The position numbers and the translations under genes are program-made. Of a stretch of DNA of 64,000 nucleotides, positions 1 through 11,189 are shown one piece after another; position 1 is the first letter of the stretch, and every line of letters begins with the position of its first letter. The stretch spans positions 744,001 to 808,000 of the forward strand of contig NZ_JAUSQK010000001.1 in NCBI RefSeq assembly GCF_030811115.1. The letters run 5' to 3'. The notes under the pieces were generated by a model. The model was not told where the DNA came from, did not search any database, and was given only the letters and a program-made list of their open reading frames with translations. This DNA comes from Olsenella profusa DSM 13989. GTDB lineage: Bacteria; Actinomycetota; Coriobacteriia; Coriobacteriales; Atopobiaceae.

Positions 1-1730
1 GGATCCCCACACTGGAGGTGGTCCTGACCATCCTGCACGCCGGTGGCAAGTTCGACAACGCGGCCTATAAGGTCTCCGGAGGCCTGCATGGCGTGGGCAT
101 CTCCGTGGTCAATGCCCTCTCCAAACGGCTCGTCGCCACGGTCAAGCGCGATGGCGGCATCTATCAGATGGAGTTCTCGCGCGGCAAGGCCACCAGCAAG
201 ATGAAGAGGATAGGCACCTCCAAGGCCACCGGCACCACCGTGACGTTCTGGCCCGATGAGGAGATCTTCGAGACCACCACGTTCAGCTACGATACCCTGC
301 ATGACCGCCTGCAGGAGACGGCCTTCCTCAACAAGGACCTCAAGATCGTCCTCACGGACGAACGCGAGCTGACGCCGCGTGTGGACGAGTTCTGCTACTC
401 CGGCGGCATCATCGACTTCGTGAGGTTCCTCAACGAGGGCAGGACCATCCTGCCGGGGTGCTCCAAGCCCATCTACATCGAGGGCACGAGCGACCCCGAC
501 GTGCCCGTCGACAAGAAGGGTGAGGTCGAGGTCTCGCTGCAGTGGACCTCCGCGTTCTCCGAGACGGTGATGTCTTTCGCCAACGACATCTACACCGACG
601 AGGGTGGCATGCACCTCGAGGGATTCCGCACGGCCCTCACCAAGACCATCAACGACTACGCCCGCAGCCACAAGCTGCTCAAGGAGAGGGACGCCAACCT
701 CACGGGCGACGACGTGCGCGAGGGCATGACGGCGGTCATCTCGGTCAAGCTGCCCGATCCGCAGTTCGAGGGACAGACCAAGGCCAAGCTGGGCAGCTCC
801 TACATGCGTGGCCTCACGAACAAGATCGTGGCCAACGGGCTATCCGACTACCTCGAGGAGCATCCCAACCAGGCGAAGGAGATCTTCAAGAAGGCCTCCC
901 AGGCTGCCAAGGGACGCCTCGCCGCCCAGAAGGCCCGCCAGGCCACGCGACGCAAGGGCCTTCTCGAGAGCGCGGCCCTGCCGGGCAAGCTGGCTGACTG
1001 CTCCGTGCGCGACGCCACGATGACCGAGCTCTTCATCGTGGAGGGCGACTCGGCCGGTGGTTCGGCAAAGGATGGCCGCCGCCGTGACATCCAGGCGATC
1101 CTGCCCCTGCGCGGCAAGATCCTCAACGTGGAGCGCGTGGGCGATCACCGGGCCTTCAGCTCCGACACCATCCAGGCGCTCATCACGGCCATAGGGACGG
1201 GCGTAACCACCGCGAGTGGTGAGGGGGGAGACTTCGACCTCTCCAAGGCCCGCTACCACAAGATCATCATCATGACCGATGCCGACGTCGATGGGGCGCA
1301 CATCCGCATCCTGCTCATGACCTTCTTCTACAAGTACATGCGCCCCCTCCTTGATGCGGGCTATGTGTACTCGGCCTGCCCACCGATCTTTGGCGTGAAG
1401 GTGGGCAAGAGGATCCACTACGTGTACCCTGACAGCAAGACACCCGAGGAGGTGCTGCTCAAACAGGCAATCGACGAGCATGTGCCCATCGATGTGGAGG
1501 GTAGGCGACGCAAGTACAGCGTCCAGCGCTATAAGGGCCTGGGGGAGATGGATCCCCAGCAGCTCGCTGACACCACCATGGATCCCAAGGGCCGCATCCT
1601 ACAGCGCATCTCCATCGAGGATGCCGGAAAGGCGGCGGTCGCCGTCTCTCATCTCATGGGCACTCAGGTGGAATACCGTCGCAACTATATCGAGCGCCAT
1701 GCCAAGGACGCCCGCTTCCTTGACATCTAA
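1..1730 (+). CDS. gyrB: DNA gyrase subunit B, 5' end missing at window edge
   Basis: ATPase subunit of DNA gyrase, which introduces negative supercoils together with GyrA. The reading frame is open from base 3 and the first visible residues (IPTLEVVLTILHAGGKF) match an internal GyrB segment, so roughly the first 90 codons lie upstream of the window. Visible motifs are the ATP-lid segment VSGGLHGVG, the Toprim EGDSAGGSAK, PLRGKILNVE, and the metal-binding DADVDGAHI. It ends with the usual RNYIERHAKDARFLDI-type C-terminus. gyrA follows 15 bases downstream, so the two are probably cotranscribed. The quinolone-relevant Asp of EGDSAGG and Lys of GSAK are wild type. Confidence 0.97.
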   Translation, partial: IPTLEVVLTILHAGGKFDNAAYKVSGGLHGVGISVVNALSKRLVATVKRDGGIYQMEFSRGKATSKMKRIGTSKATGTTVTFWPDEEIFETTTFSYDTLHDRLQETAFLNKDLKIVLTDERELTPRVDEFCYSGGIIDFVRFLNEGRTILPGCSKPIYIEGTSDPDVPVDKKGEVEVSLQWTSAFSETVMSFANDIYTDEGGMHLEGFRTALTKTINDYARSHKLLKERDANLTGDDVREGMTAVISVKLPDPQFEGQTKAKLGSSYMRGLTNKIVANGLSDYLEEHPNQAKEIFKKASQAAKGRLAAQKARQATRRKGLLESAALPGKLADCSVRDATMTELFIVEGDSAGGSAKDGRRRDIQAILPLRGKILNVERVGDHRAFSSDTIQALITAIGTGVTTASGEGGDFDLSKARYHKIIIMTDADVDGAHIRILLMTFFYKYMRPLLDAGYVYSACPPIFGVKVGKRIHYVYPDSKTPEEVLLKQAIDEHVPIDVEGRRRKYSVQRYKGLGEMDPQQLADTTMDPKGRILQRISIEDAGKAAVAVSHLMGTQVEYRRNYIERHAKDARFLDI

Positions 1731-1745
1731 CGGGGGGAATGCCAC

Positions 1746-4535
<2,790 letters not shown>

Positions 4536-4933
4536 CAGCCCTCACGAGGTACGAGTCGTCTGTGATCCATGTCCGGACAGTGGGTAGCCGCCCGCTCGGC
4601 GAGTCGACCATTGTCCCGAGCAGGGCGCGCTCGGGTCCGCGCAGGCCCACGCTGTCGTCCCCGTCGGTCGGGATCTGTTGCGAGGCTTCCATTGCGGTCG
4701 CTGTCCCTCTCCGGATCCGTTATCTCGCGACTGCGAACCCTAGGGCGGGGGCCGCTTCCCTGCCTAGACCCGCCCACACCAACGATCCCGGCGTGGTATC
4801 CCCTTCTAGATGAGATCAAAGAATTGCAGGTGGAATACCATCCCAATAGCACTAGGTGGAGGCCATCGCACCATAAGGCGCATACGGCTCACATCGGGCG
4901 TCGGTGGGGTGCCCGGGAGCGGTGGGGTAGGGG
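4536..4933. other. Intergenic region between convergent gyrA and the DUF151 gene
   Basis: No gene is supported here. A 7-bp GC stem (CCCGAGC at 4615-4621 with GCTCGGG at 4629-4635) could form a hairpin, but no T-run follows it, so it is not a convincing intrinsic terminator. Confidence 0.5.
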
Positions 4934-5437
4934 TTACTTGAAGTCATCGGGGGAGAGATGCTCCACGAAGTCGTGAAAGTCCTTGAGCTCCTGCCGCTTC
5001 TCGTCCTGCTCGACCTGGTCAAAGTCCGGCATGGACGCGCGTTCGACGACATGCTCGTCAGCAAAGATGGGCACCCGTGCGCGCACGGCGAGGGCGATGG
5101 CGTCGGAGGGGCGCGCATCCACCTCTATGTGACGGCCGGACTCGCAACTTATGTTGAGATGTGCATAGAACGTAGTGCCGCGGACATCGATGATCTCGAT
5201 TGAGTCGATAGAGCCCCCCATATGTCTGATGACATCGAGCATGAGTCCGTGCGTGAGCGGGCGCTCCTGGTCGGACCCATCCACCCCGGCGGAGATGGCT
5301 GCGGCCTCGATGGCTCCGATGCGGATGGGCAGCTGCACGCTGGAGTCGTCCTGTGTGGTGCCTCGTGGCCTCAGCACCACAAGTGACCCCACAGGTCCCG
5401 TGCCAATCATGATGGTCTGGATGTCCATGCGTACCAT
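4934..5437 (-). CDS. Bifunctional nuclease (DUF151) family protein
   Basis: Belongs to the bifunctional-nuclease/DUF151 family, reported to have DNase and RNase activity. The family core is clear: LPIRIGAIEAAAI, then RPLTHGLMLDVI, then the signature RPSDAIALAVRARVPIFA. The C-terminal ~35 residues are charged (EQDEKRQELKDFHDF). I chose the ATG at 5437 because GAGAGGAAG lies 5-6 bases upstream and the protein then starts just before the conserved MDIQTIMIG segment, giving 167 residues. An in-frame ATG at 5482, also with a fair ribosome site (GAGGG), would add 15 residues. It converges on gyrA. Confidence 0.85.
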   Translation of the reverse strand: MVRMDIQTIMIGTGPVGSLVVLRPRGTTQDDSSVQLPIRIGAIEAAAISAGVDGSDQERPLTHGLMLDVIRHMGGSIDSIEIIDVRGTTFYAHLNISCESGRHIEVDARPSDAIALAVRARVPIFADEHVVERASMPDFDQVEQDEKRQELKDFHDFVEHLSPDDFK

Positions 5438-5557
5438 GTGCTTCCTCTCTAGGCCCTCGACGATGGGACGGCCTGTGGTCATGGTACCCTCACGGGAACA
5501 TCGAAAACAGGAGAGGATCACCAGCTACAGGTTGAGACAAATTGCCTTCTCTTTCTG

Positions 5558-5586
5558 TTGACCCAGCTCCTCTCGCAGTGTAACAT
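5558..5586 (+). promoter_or_regulatory. Promoter of the tRNA-Ile/tRNA-Ala genes
   Basis: TTGACC at 5558-5563 and TAACAT at 5581-5586 are separated by exactly 17 bases. Transcription would start about seven bases before the mature tRNA-Ile 5' end. Confidence 0.7.
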
Positions 5587-5599
5587 GTCTCCCTGCGTT

Positions 5600-5676
5600 G
5601 GGCCCGTAGCTCAGTTGGTCAGAGCGTCCGGCTGATAACCGGGAGGTCACAAGTTCGAACCTTGTCGGGCCCACCA
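5600..5676 (+). tRNA. tRNA-Ile (anticodon GAT)
   Basis: Complete cloverleaf: acceptor GGGCCCG pairs with CGGGCCC at 5666-5672, the anticodon loop is CTGATAA, and the T loop is TTCGAAC. The CCA end is encoded (5674-5676). Confidence 0.97.
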
Positions 5677-5691
5677 CCCCTTTGATAATAG

Positions 5692-5725
5692 GTGCCCCAG
5701 CGTGTCAGAGTCGCCGCTGGGGCAC
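5692..5725 (+). terminator. Hairpin after tRNA-Ile
   Basis: GTGCCCCAGC (5692-5701) pairs perfectly with GCTGGGGCAC (5716-5725) and is followed by TTATT. It may be a partial terminator or a processing site between the two tRNAs. Confidence 0.6.
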
Positions 5726-5759
5726 TTATTGCCTCGAGTTGCCCGTATCGGGCGCACAG

Positions 5760-5835
5760 GGGGACGTAGCTCAGCTGGGAGAGCGCGGGCTTTGCAAGCC
5801 TGAGGTCGAGGGTTCGATCCCCTTCGTCTCCACCA
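5760..5835 (+). tRNA. tRNA-Ala (anticodon TGC)
   Basis: Acceptor GGGGACG pairs with CGTCTCC (one G-U pair), the anticodon loop is TTTGCAA, the T loop is TTCGATC, and CCA is encoded at 5833-5835. Confidence 0.97.
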
Positions 5836-5842
5836 CATGGCC

Positions 5843-5871
5843 GGGCCGGAGCGTCAGCTCCGGCCCTTTTT
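5843..5871 (+). terminator. Intrinsic terminator of the tRNA unit
   Basis: A perfect 10-bp stem GGGCCGGAGC/GCTCCGGCCC with a GTCA loop is followed at once by TTTTT. Confidence 0.92.
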
Positions 5872-5943
5872 GTCTCTTGCGGTGGGCGGCTCTCGCGTTA
5901 CACTCGGCTCAGGGACAATGACGAGGGGACAGATGGGACAGAT

Positions 5944-6393
5944 ATGTCAGCCACAGCCAGGCGTATGGATGGAATCTCTCCCGAGTTGGATGAGCTCTCG
6001 AGTACGCTGGCAGGTGACGCCCTCGACCTGTTGGCGGAGGGTTCCAGCCTCGATGTGCTCCTTGTGGTGCAGGATGCTGCCGGCATGACCGAATCCTATG
6101 TCCTCTCTGGGGACGGCACCGAGGCCTGCCTGAAGGGGGCCCACGACAGGGTGGCAGCCCTCGGCAGGGAAGGTGACTCCGCCGGTATGGGCCCTGCCGT
6201 CCGCTATGTCCTTGCCTATGAGGGTGCCGTGGCCGATGAGGCGGGTGCCTATCGGGACGCCCTCATGCTCGAGTTTGGCGAGCGCGGCTACAAGTCCTAC
6301 TCTGCCTTTGCGCTCTTTGAAGGGAGGGGCACGGGAGATCGGTTCGTGTGGAGTGACCCTGCCCCTGCTGGGGAGCTGGAGCCACTCCTGTAG
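5944..6393 (+). CDS. Hypothetical protein, 149 aa
   Basis: I do not recognise this protein. It is a soluble, acidic 149-residue chain without signal peptide, membrane segment or cysteine motif, and codon use is like the neighbours. The start ATG at 5944 lies after weak purine-rich sequence (GGGACAGAT). It sits alone between the tRNA terminator and a long inverted repeat, so it is probably a single-gene unit. The middle (VLLVVQDAAGMTESYVL and AVRYVLAYEGAV) has alternating hydrophobic residues suggesting a small alpha/beta fold. Confidence 0.6.
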   Translation: MSATARRMDGISPELDELSSTLAGDALDLLAEGSSLDVLLVVQDAAGMTESYVLSGDGTEACLKGAHDRVAALGREGDSAGMGPAVRYVLAYEGAVADEAGAYRDALMLEFGERGYKSYSAFALFEGRGTGDRFVWSDPAPAGELEPLL

Positions 6394-6445
6394 GGGGTCA
6401 TAGAGGGGTCATGGTGGGTGGACAGGGCCGGGTCTGTGCCTTCCA

Positions 6446-6629
6446 GGCGCGTTTTGGCCCCAAGTGCGTGATGGCCTGGGCTCGCTCAGGGCAGAATTGG
6501 CATGCCAGCTCCTCTGGAATGACACATATGGCCATATTTTGTTGGAAACAGAACGAACTTGATGCCGAATGGGTCCCAGAGAGGTCGATTGTGGCGCTCC
6601 CCATCACGCACTTGGGGCCAAAACGCGCC
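6446..6629. repeat. Long intergenic inverted repeat, 29-bp perfect arms
   Basis: Bases 6446-6474 and 6601-6629 are exact reverse complements over 29 bp (arm core TTTTGGCCCCAAGTGCGTGA), separated by 126 bp. Weaker complementarity continues inside the arms (CTCTGG near 6515 against CCAGAG near 6580). No transposase or credible gene lies inside. The rest of the 6394-6813 gap holds nothing I can identify except the typA ribosome site. Confidence 0.85.
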
Positions 6630-6813
6630 CATGTGGATCGAAAGGGTACCCCTCTCTGCCCCTTTTCCTCCCGCCGGTCGCTCGCACTCCCGGTGTACGA
6701 GCAGTTTACGTGGAACATCCCCACCGGAGAGCGTTTCGTGGCCCTCCTGATATACAGTCGGAGGGCTGAACATCGTATCCCTGCGCCAGCAGGGCAAGAG
6801 ACACAGAGGGTCC

Positions 6814-8652
6814 ATGCTCCAAGAACACATCCGCAACATAGCCATCATCGCTCACGTTGACCATGGCAAGACCACGCTGGTCGACAAGCTCCTGCGCGCC
6901 ACGGATGCCTTCCGTGACAACCAGCAGGTGGAGGAGCGTGTGCTTGACTCCAACGACCAGGAGCGCGAGCGCGGGATCACGATTCTCGCCAAGAACATCT
7001 CCATCGGGTACCACGGCATCAAGATCAACGTCATCGACACCCCTGGCCATGCCGACTTCGGCGGCGAGGTGGAGCGCGTGCTCAAGATGGCAGACGGCGC
7101 CCTGCTGCTCGTGGATGCCGCCGAGGGCCCCATGCCGCAGACGCGCTTCGTGCTGCGCCACGCCATCGATGCTGGTCTCTCCATCATGGTGGTCATCAAT
7201 AAGATCGATCGCGACGGTGCCAACCCCGAAAAGGCACTCAATGACTGCCTGGATCTCATGATGGATCTGGGTGCCACGGACGGACAGCTCGAGTTTGCCA
7301 TGGAGCACGTGGTGTATGCCTCCGCGGCCAATGGCTTCGCCCGCCTCGATCCCACCGATGGCAACGAGGACATGTTCCCCCTGCTCGACATGATCGTGGA
7401 TGCCCTTCCGGCCCCCGACGTGGACGTGGACGGCCCACTTGCCATGCAGTGCGTGACCATCGACCACTCCGACTACGTGGGCCGCATCGGCATCGGTCGC
7501 GTGTACTCCGGCACCATCCACGACGGCGACAGGATCCTTGTGGTCAAGAACGATGGCAGCCGTGCGATGGCGCAGGTCAAGCAGCTCTTTACCTTCGACT
7601 ACCTCGGACGCAAGGAATGCCAGGAGGTCGTTGCCGGCGACATCGGTGCCGTGGTGGGCATCGACGGTACCGACATCGGCGACGTCTACACCGACCCCGA
7701 CAACCCCGTGGAGCTCGATCCCATCGAGATCGACCCACCCACGATGTCCATCGTCTTCGAGCCCTCCACCTCGCCACTCGTGGGTCGCGAGGGCGACGTC
7801 GTGGGCGGCCGCCAGCTCAAGGAGCGCCTCGAGCAGGAGCGCGAGAACAACGTGACCATGCACATCGAGGAGCTTCCCGACAAGACGGGCATGGAGGTCT
7901 CCGGCCGTGGCATCCTGCACCTCTCGGTGCTCATGGAGCAGATGCGCCGCGAGGGCTTCGAGTTTCAGGTGGGCAGGCCCCGCGTGCTCTTCAAGAGGGG
8001 GGAGGGCGGCGAGCGTCTCGAGCCCATCGAGCAGGCCGTGGTGGAGTGTCCGGGTGAGCACTCCGGCAAGGTCATCGAGCTCTTTGGCAACGTGGGTGGC
8101 ACCATGTCCAACATGGAGGCCGGTACCGCGCAGACGCACCTCGAGTTCAGAATCCCCACACGCGGCATCATGGGCCTCAAGAACCGCATCCTCAACGTCA
8201 CGCATGGCGAGGCCGTGTTCTACCACACTTTCCTCGAGTACGGTCCCTTTGCCGGAGAGATCGGCACGCGCCAGAACGGCGCCATGATCTCCATGTCCAC
8301 CGAGAAGGCCGTGGCCTACGCCCTCGGCACGCTCCAGGAGCGCGGCCAGCTCTTCGTGGGGCCGGGGACCGAGTGCTATGAGGGCATGCTCGTGGGCGAG
8401 CGCAGCCGCCCTGGCGACATGGTCGTCAACATCGCCCGCACCAAGAACCTGGGCAACCAGCGCTCCTCGACGGCCGACATCTCCGTACAGCTCACGCCGC
8501 CAAGGGCCTTCACACTCGAGGAGGCCCTGGAGTACATCATGGATGACGAGCTGGTTGAGGTGACGCCCAAGAGCATCCGCATGCGCAAGCGCATCCTGAA
8601 CGAGACCGAGCGTCGCAAGTGGCGCGTGCGGCACGGCATGGTGGACAAGTAG
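6814..8652 (+). CDS. typA: Translational GTPase TypA/BipA
   Basis: Ribosome-binding GTPase of the EF-G superfamily involved in 50S assembly and stress adaptation. The protein is 612 residues, normal for TypA. G motifs are canonical: AHVDHGKT (G1), DTPGHADFGGEVER (G3) and NKIDRDGANP (G4). The TypA-type C-terminus has GVVF-like and GPGTECYEGMLVGE segments. The ATG at 6814 is preceded by GAGGG at good spacing. It appears monocistronic. Confidence 0.97.
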   Translation: MLQEHIRNIAIIAHVDHGKTTLVDKLLRATDAFRDNQQVEERVLDSNDQERERGITILAKNISIGYHGIKINVIDTPGHADFGGEVERVLKMADGALLLVDAAEGPMPQTRFVLRHAIDAGLSIMVVINKIDRDGANPEKALNDCLDLMMDLGATDGQLEFAMEHVVYASAANGFARLDPTDGNEDMFPLLDMIVDALPAPDVDVDGPLAMQCVTIDHSDYVGRIGIGRVYSGTIHDGDRILVVKNDGSRAMAQVKQLFTFDYLGRKECQEVVAGDIGAVVGIDGTDIGDVYTDPDNPVELDPIEIDPPTMSIVFEPSTSPLVGREGDVVGGRQLKERLEQERENNVTMHIEELPDKTGMEVSGRGILHLSVLMEQMRREGFEFQVGRPRVLFKRGEGGERLEPIEQAVVECPGEHSGKVIELFGNVGGTMSNMEAGTAQTHLEFRIPTRGIMGLKNRILNVTHGEAVFYHTFLEYGPFAGEIGTRQNGAMISMSTEKAVAYALGTLQERGQLFVGPGTECYEGMLVGERSRPGDMVVNIARTKNLGNQRSSTADISVQLTPPRAFTLEEALEYIMDDELVEVTPKSIRMRKRILNETERRKWRVRHGMVDK

Positions 8653-8735
8653 CTGGCCGTTTGGTTTGTCGATGCGGCCGCGGGGTCCTCACCTGCGACT
8701 GTGGCGCCTGTGACGATGCGATCGAGGGGTGGGCC

Positions 8736-8939
8736 ATGGATGGACATGACTCGCTAGGAGAGACCATACGGGACCTCCGCAGACAGCAGCACGTCACGCA
8801 GGAGCAGCTTGCCGAGGGCATATGCTCGCCCATCACGGTCTCGCGCATCGAGAACGGGCACCAGATGCCCTCCAAGGCCATACTGGACGCCCTGCTCTCG
8901 CGCCTGCATTCGAGCGTATACCAGCTGTGCAACGTGTAG
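8736..8939 (+). pseudogene. Truncated XRE/Rgg-like HTH regulator remnant (67 aa)
   Basis: An open frame starting at ATG 8736 (GAGGGG six bases upstream) encodes only an XRE-type helix-turn-helix (VTQEQLAEGICSPITVSRIE) and stops at 8939. By hand count it matches the N-terminus of the full-length regulator at 40401-41318 at 36 of 58 aligned positions, including TQEQLAEGICSP and YQL at the end of the match. The whole TPR region is missing. It is immediately followed by a fragment of an ABC transporter C-terminus, so I read it as the left half of an internal deletion in a second regulator-peptide-exporter cassette. The 67-residue protein could still be made and bind DNA. Confidence 0.75.
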
Positions 8940-8941
8940 TA

Positions 8942-9001
8942 CCAAGGTATGACAAGGTGCTGGTGATGGAAGACGGTCGACTCGAGGATCAGAGTCGCTG
9001 A
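8942..9001 (+). pseudogene. C-terminal fragment of an ABC transporter ATPase
   Basis: In the +2 frame relative to the preceding HTH stub, codons from 8942 read PRYDKVLVMEDGRLEDQSR followed by a stop at 8999-9001. This is the typical end of an ABC exporter nucleotide-binding domain (after the H-loop) and aligns with RYDAVLSLQSGRL near the end of the exporter at 38453-40105. No start codon or upstream domain is present. Together with the HTH stub it marks a deletion scar. Confidence 0.65.
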
Positions 9002-9073
9002 CAGTGCCCACGGTCACCACGCGAGAACGCCACGACAACGTACCGTCGGCCTATGCGCCGCGCGCGAAGCAAC

Positions 9074-9094
9074 AGCCCCCGAACTGGGGCTTTC
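9074..9094 (+). terminator. Probable terminator downstream of the decayed cassette
   Basis: AGCCCC (9074-9079) pairs with GGGGCT (9086-9091) and is followed by a short TTT run. Bases 9002-9073 and 9095-9248 contain nothing else I can support, apart from a possible -10 TATACT near 9226 for the tRNA-Ser. Confidence 0.5.
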
Positions 9095-9248
9095 CAGGAA
9101 GAATGGGATGCTATGCTGCGGAGCCACGGTGGTCGGACGGGCGTACGCTCTCTCGCATGTCGGCAGGTGCCGGCGAGGGGAACAGGTGGAGAGAAAAACG
9201 GCTTTCCCTCATTGGTGGACTTACGCTATACTTCGCCTACGGCCTTGT

Positions 9249-9339
9249 GGAGAGTTGTCCGAGTGGCCGAAGGAGCACGATTGGAAATCGTGTATACGCC
9301 TAAAGCGTATCCTGGGTTCAAATCCCAGACTCTCCGCCA
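9249..9339 (+). tRNA. tRNA-Ser (anticodon GGA)
   Basis: 91 nt with a long variable arm typical of tRNA-Ser. Acceptor GGAGAGT pairs with ACTCTCC, the anticodon loop is TTGGAAA, the T loop is TTCAAAT, and CCA is encoded at 9337-9339. Confidence 0.96.
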
Positions 9340-9347
9340 GAACTCTC

Positions 9348-9369
9348 ACGGCGTCCCTCGGGACGCCGT
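9348..9369 (+). terminator. Hairpin between the two tRNA-Ser genes
   Basis: ACGGCGTCC pairs perfectly with GGACGCCGT around a CTCG tetraloop. No T-run follows, so a processing or partial-termination role is as likely as full termination. Confidence 0.45.
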
Positions 9370-9379
9370 CTCACCCTAC

Positions 9380-9470
9380 GGAGGGGTGGCAGAGTGGTCG
9401 AATGCGGCGGTCTCGAAAACCGTTTACCCGCCTTGCGGGTACGAGGGTTCGAATCCCTCCCCCTCCGCCA
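9380..9470 (+). tRNA. tRNA-Ser (anticodon CGA)
   Basis: 91 nt with a class II variable arm. Acceptor GGAGGGG pairs with CCCCTCC, the anticodon loop is CTCGAAA, the T loop is TTCGAAT, and CCA is encoded at 9468-9470. Confidence 0.96.
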
Positions 9471-9480
9471 TTGTGTGCCA

Positions 9481-9502
9481 AGTCCGCGGATGCGGGCTTT
9501 TT
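9481..9502 (+). terminator. Intrinsic terminator after tRNA-Ser(CGA)
   Basis: AGTCCGC (9481-9487) pairs with GCGGGCT (9492-9498) with one G-U pair, followed by TTTTA. Confidence 0.8.
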
Positions 9503-9644
9503 ATGTTTCACATAAGGTTGGACTGTCATTCGTTAACTCATTATCAAGTTGTCAATTTCCCATTGATAGGGCAATGGGGTTCGCCGTACCATAGAGCCCA
9601 TTCTCTGCGCGGAAGGACTGCGCAGATGACGAAGGGAGCTTTTC

Positions 9645-11102
9645 ATGCCACAGAACGTCGGGTATTTCTCCTATGCTTGGGGCCTCCTCAAGCGTGACAA
9701 AGGGTGGCCAAAAGTCATTCTTCTGCTTGGTCTGGCGATGCTCGTCCCGGTGGTGGGGTGGCTGGGTGTCGCCGGCTATATCTATGAGTGGGGGCGCCTG
9801 ACCGCGTGGGGCGTGGACGCCGCGCCGAAGCAGTCGGGAGTTCAGATTGGTGAATGCATCAAGAGTGGCTGGCGCGTCTTTGTCTCTAGGATTGGCTGGG
9901 GGGTCGTATGGGGCCTCGTCGCATGGTTCGTGGGACTTGTCCCCGTTCTGGGAAGCATCGTTGTGATCGTCGTCGGCATCTTTGTAGAGACCTTCCTTAC
10001 GGTCTGTGCCATCCGTGCCGAGATCTATCAGGACTTTACCGCTGGCTATCAGATCAACCGCATCTATGAGATGATCAAACGCGACTTCAAGGGCTTTGCC
10101 AAGGTTACCGGCATCAGCCTGCTCATGAGTCTGGTGCTTGGCGTCGTCCTCGCGCTCGTCTCCATGATTGGGTTTGCCGGCACGGGTGCGAGCTTCATAG
10201 GGACCGTGGGCAGCACAGGGTCTCACTACAGCACGCAGGCCGTCGCACGCATACTCGGATCGTTCTTCATGGTGGCCCTGATCGTTGTCATGATCGGGCT
10301 GTTCTTCCGCTCTTGGATCGATTGCATCACCACCAATATGGTTGCCCTGTGGATGAGGCAGTTCAATGTTCCCGCGTGGGGTGCCAGTGGCGACCCGCTG
10401 CCTTGGTCTCCCACCCTCCCTACGGGCGGCGCCTCTGCCGCCCCACAGGTGACTCCACAGCAGCAGCCCCCGTATGGGTACGGACAGCCCCAGCAGGCGG
10501 CTCCACAGCAACAGCCTGCGGGCTATCAGCAGCCCTATGCACAGCCACAGGCTCAGCCCCAGCCGTATCAGCAGCCTGTGGGCTATCAGCCCCAGGCTGC
10601 CCCCCAGCAGAGCTGGCAGCCCTACCAGCAGCCTGCACCGCAACCTGTTGCGGTACCCCTGACCCCTCAGCAGGCAGCCATGCCTGACGGTGGGTATCCC
10701 GTCGCCGCGCCCCAAGGTGTCCCTGCGGCAACTCCGGTGCCCGCGCCACCCGCTCAGCCCGCGCCCGCCGCGCAGCCCGCTTCGGAGGCGGCTCAGCCCG
10801 CTCAGCCTGCCGCTCCGCAGGCGACCCCCGCCTCCCAGCCCGCTCCCGCGCCCGCCGCTCAGCCCGCTCAGTCCGCTCCCGCGCCCGCCGCGCAGCCCGC
10901 TTCGGAGACGGCTCAGGTGGCTCCTGCCCCCCAGCCCGCTTCGGAGGCGGATCAGCCCGCTCAGCCTGCCACTCCGCAGGCGGCTTCCACCTCCCCGTCC
11001 GCTTCGGAGGCGGCTCAGGCGACCCCTGCCCCCCAGCCTGCCGTGCCGCCGTCGCCTGCTCCCGAGCCCTCCGATGACGCGAGTGGAACCCCGCAGCAGT
11101 AG
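9645..11102 (+). CDS. DUF4013-type membrane protein with Pro/Gln/Ala-rich tail
   Basis: 485 residues in two parts. Residues 1-250 resemble DUF4013 membrane proteins, with hydrophobic stretches at about 25-46, 88-120, 162-186 and 203-226. Residues 265-485 are a long hydrophilic tail: first Pro/Gln/Tyr-rich (QQPPYGYGQPQQ type), then Ala/Pro-rich repeats built on QPASEAAQPAQPA. The tail lacks an LPxTG motif and a second membrane anchor, so its side of the membrane is not settled. The ATG at 9645 follows GAAGGGAGC. Specific function is unknown. The repetitive DNA in the tail is prone to length change. Confidence 0.75.
   Translation: MPQNVGYFSYAWGLLKRDKGWPKVILLLGLAMLVPVVGWLGVAGYIYEWGRLTAWGVDAAPKQSGVQIGECIKSGWRVFVSRIGWGVVWGLVAWFVGLVPVLGSIVVIVVGIFVETFLTVCAIRAEIYQDFTAGYQINRIYEMIKRDFKGFAKVTGISLLMSLVLGVVLALVSMIGFAGTGASFIGTVGSTGSHYSTQAVARILGSFFMVALIVVMIGLFFRSWIDCITTNMVALWMRQFNVPAWGASGDPLPWSPTLPTGGASAAPQVTPQQQPPYGYGQPQQAAPQQQPAGYQQPYAQPQAQPQPYQQPVGYQPQAAPQQSWQPYQQPAPQPVAVPLTPQQAAMPDGGYPVAAPQGVPAATPVPAPPAQPAPAAQPASEAAQPAQPAAPQATPASQPAPAPAAQPAQSAPAPAAQPASETAQVAPAPQPASEADQPAQPATPQAASTSPSASEAAQATPAPQPAVPPSPAPEPSDDASGTPQQ
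10762..11046 (+). repeat. Degenerate tandem repeats coding an Ala/Pro-rich tail
   Basis: Units containing CAGCCCGCTTCGGAGGCGG and GCTCAGCCCGCTCAGCCTGC recur several times with small changes inside the 3' part of the gene at 9645-11102. They stay in frame and encode PASEAAQPAQPA-like units. Confidence 0.7.
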
Positions 11103-11123
11103 GTCTCGTCAGGTAGCGGTCTC

Positions 11124-11157
11124 AGAGAGAGGTGTCCCACAGGGGCGCCTCTCTCTT
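11124..11157 (+). terminator. Hairpin after the DUF4013-type gene
   Basis: AGAGAGAGG (11124-11132) pairs with CCTCTCTCT (11149-11157), followed by TCTGTTG. The T-run is poor. Confidence 0.5.
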
Positions 11158-11189
11158 CTGTTGACCATATGGAGAGAGGGGATGACGCA

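Noticed and set aside
1-6. Window begins exactly with GGATCC (BamHI site)
   Set aside because: Probably coincidence; the gyrB frame is open through it and nothing indicates a cloning junction.
6706-8634. A 642-codon minus-strand frame across typA
   Set aside because: Antisense shadow of typA, which is unambiguous on the plus strand.
9002-9248. Possible small RNA (SRP RNA) between the deletion scar and tRNA-Ser
   Set aside because: The conserved GGAAGCAGCC-type tetraloop segment of SRP RNA is not present.
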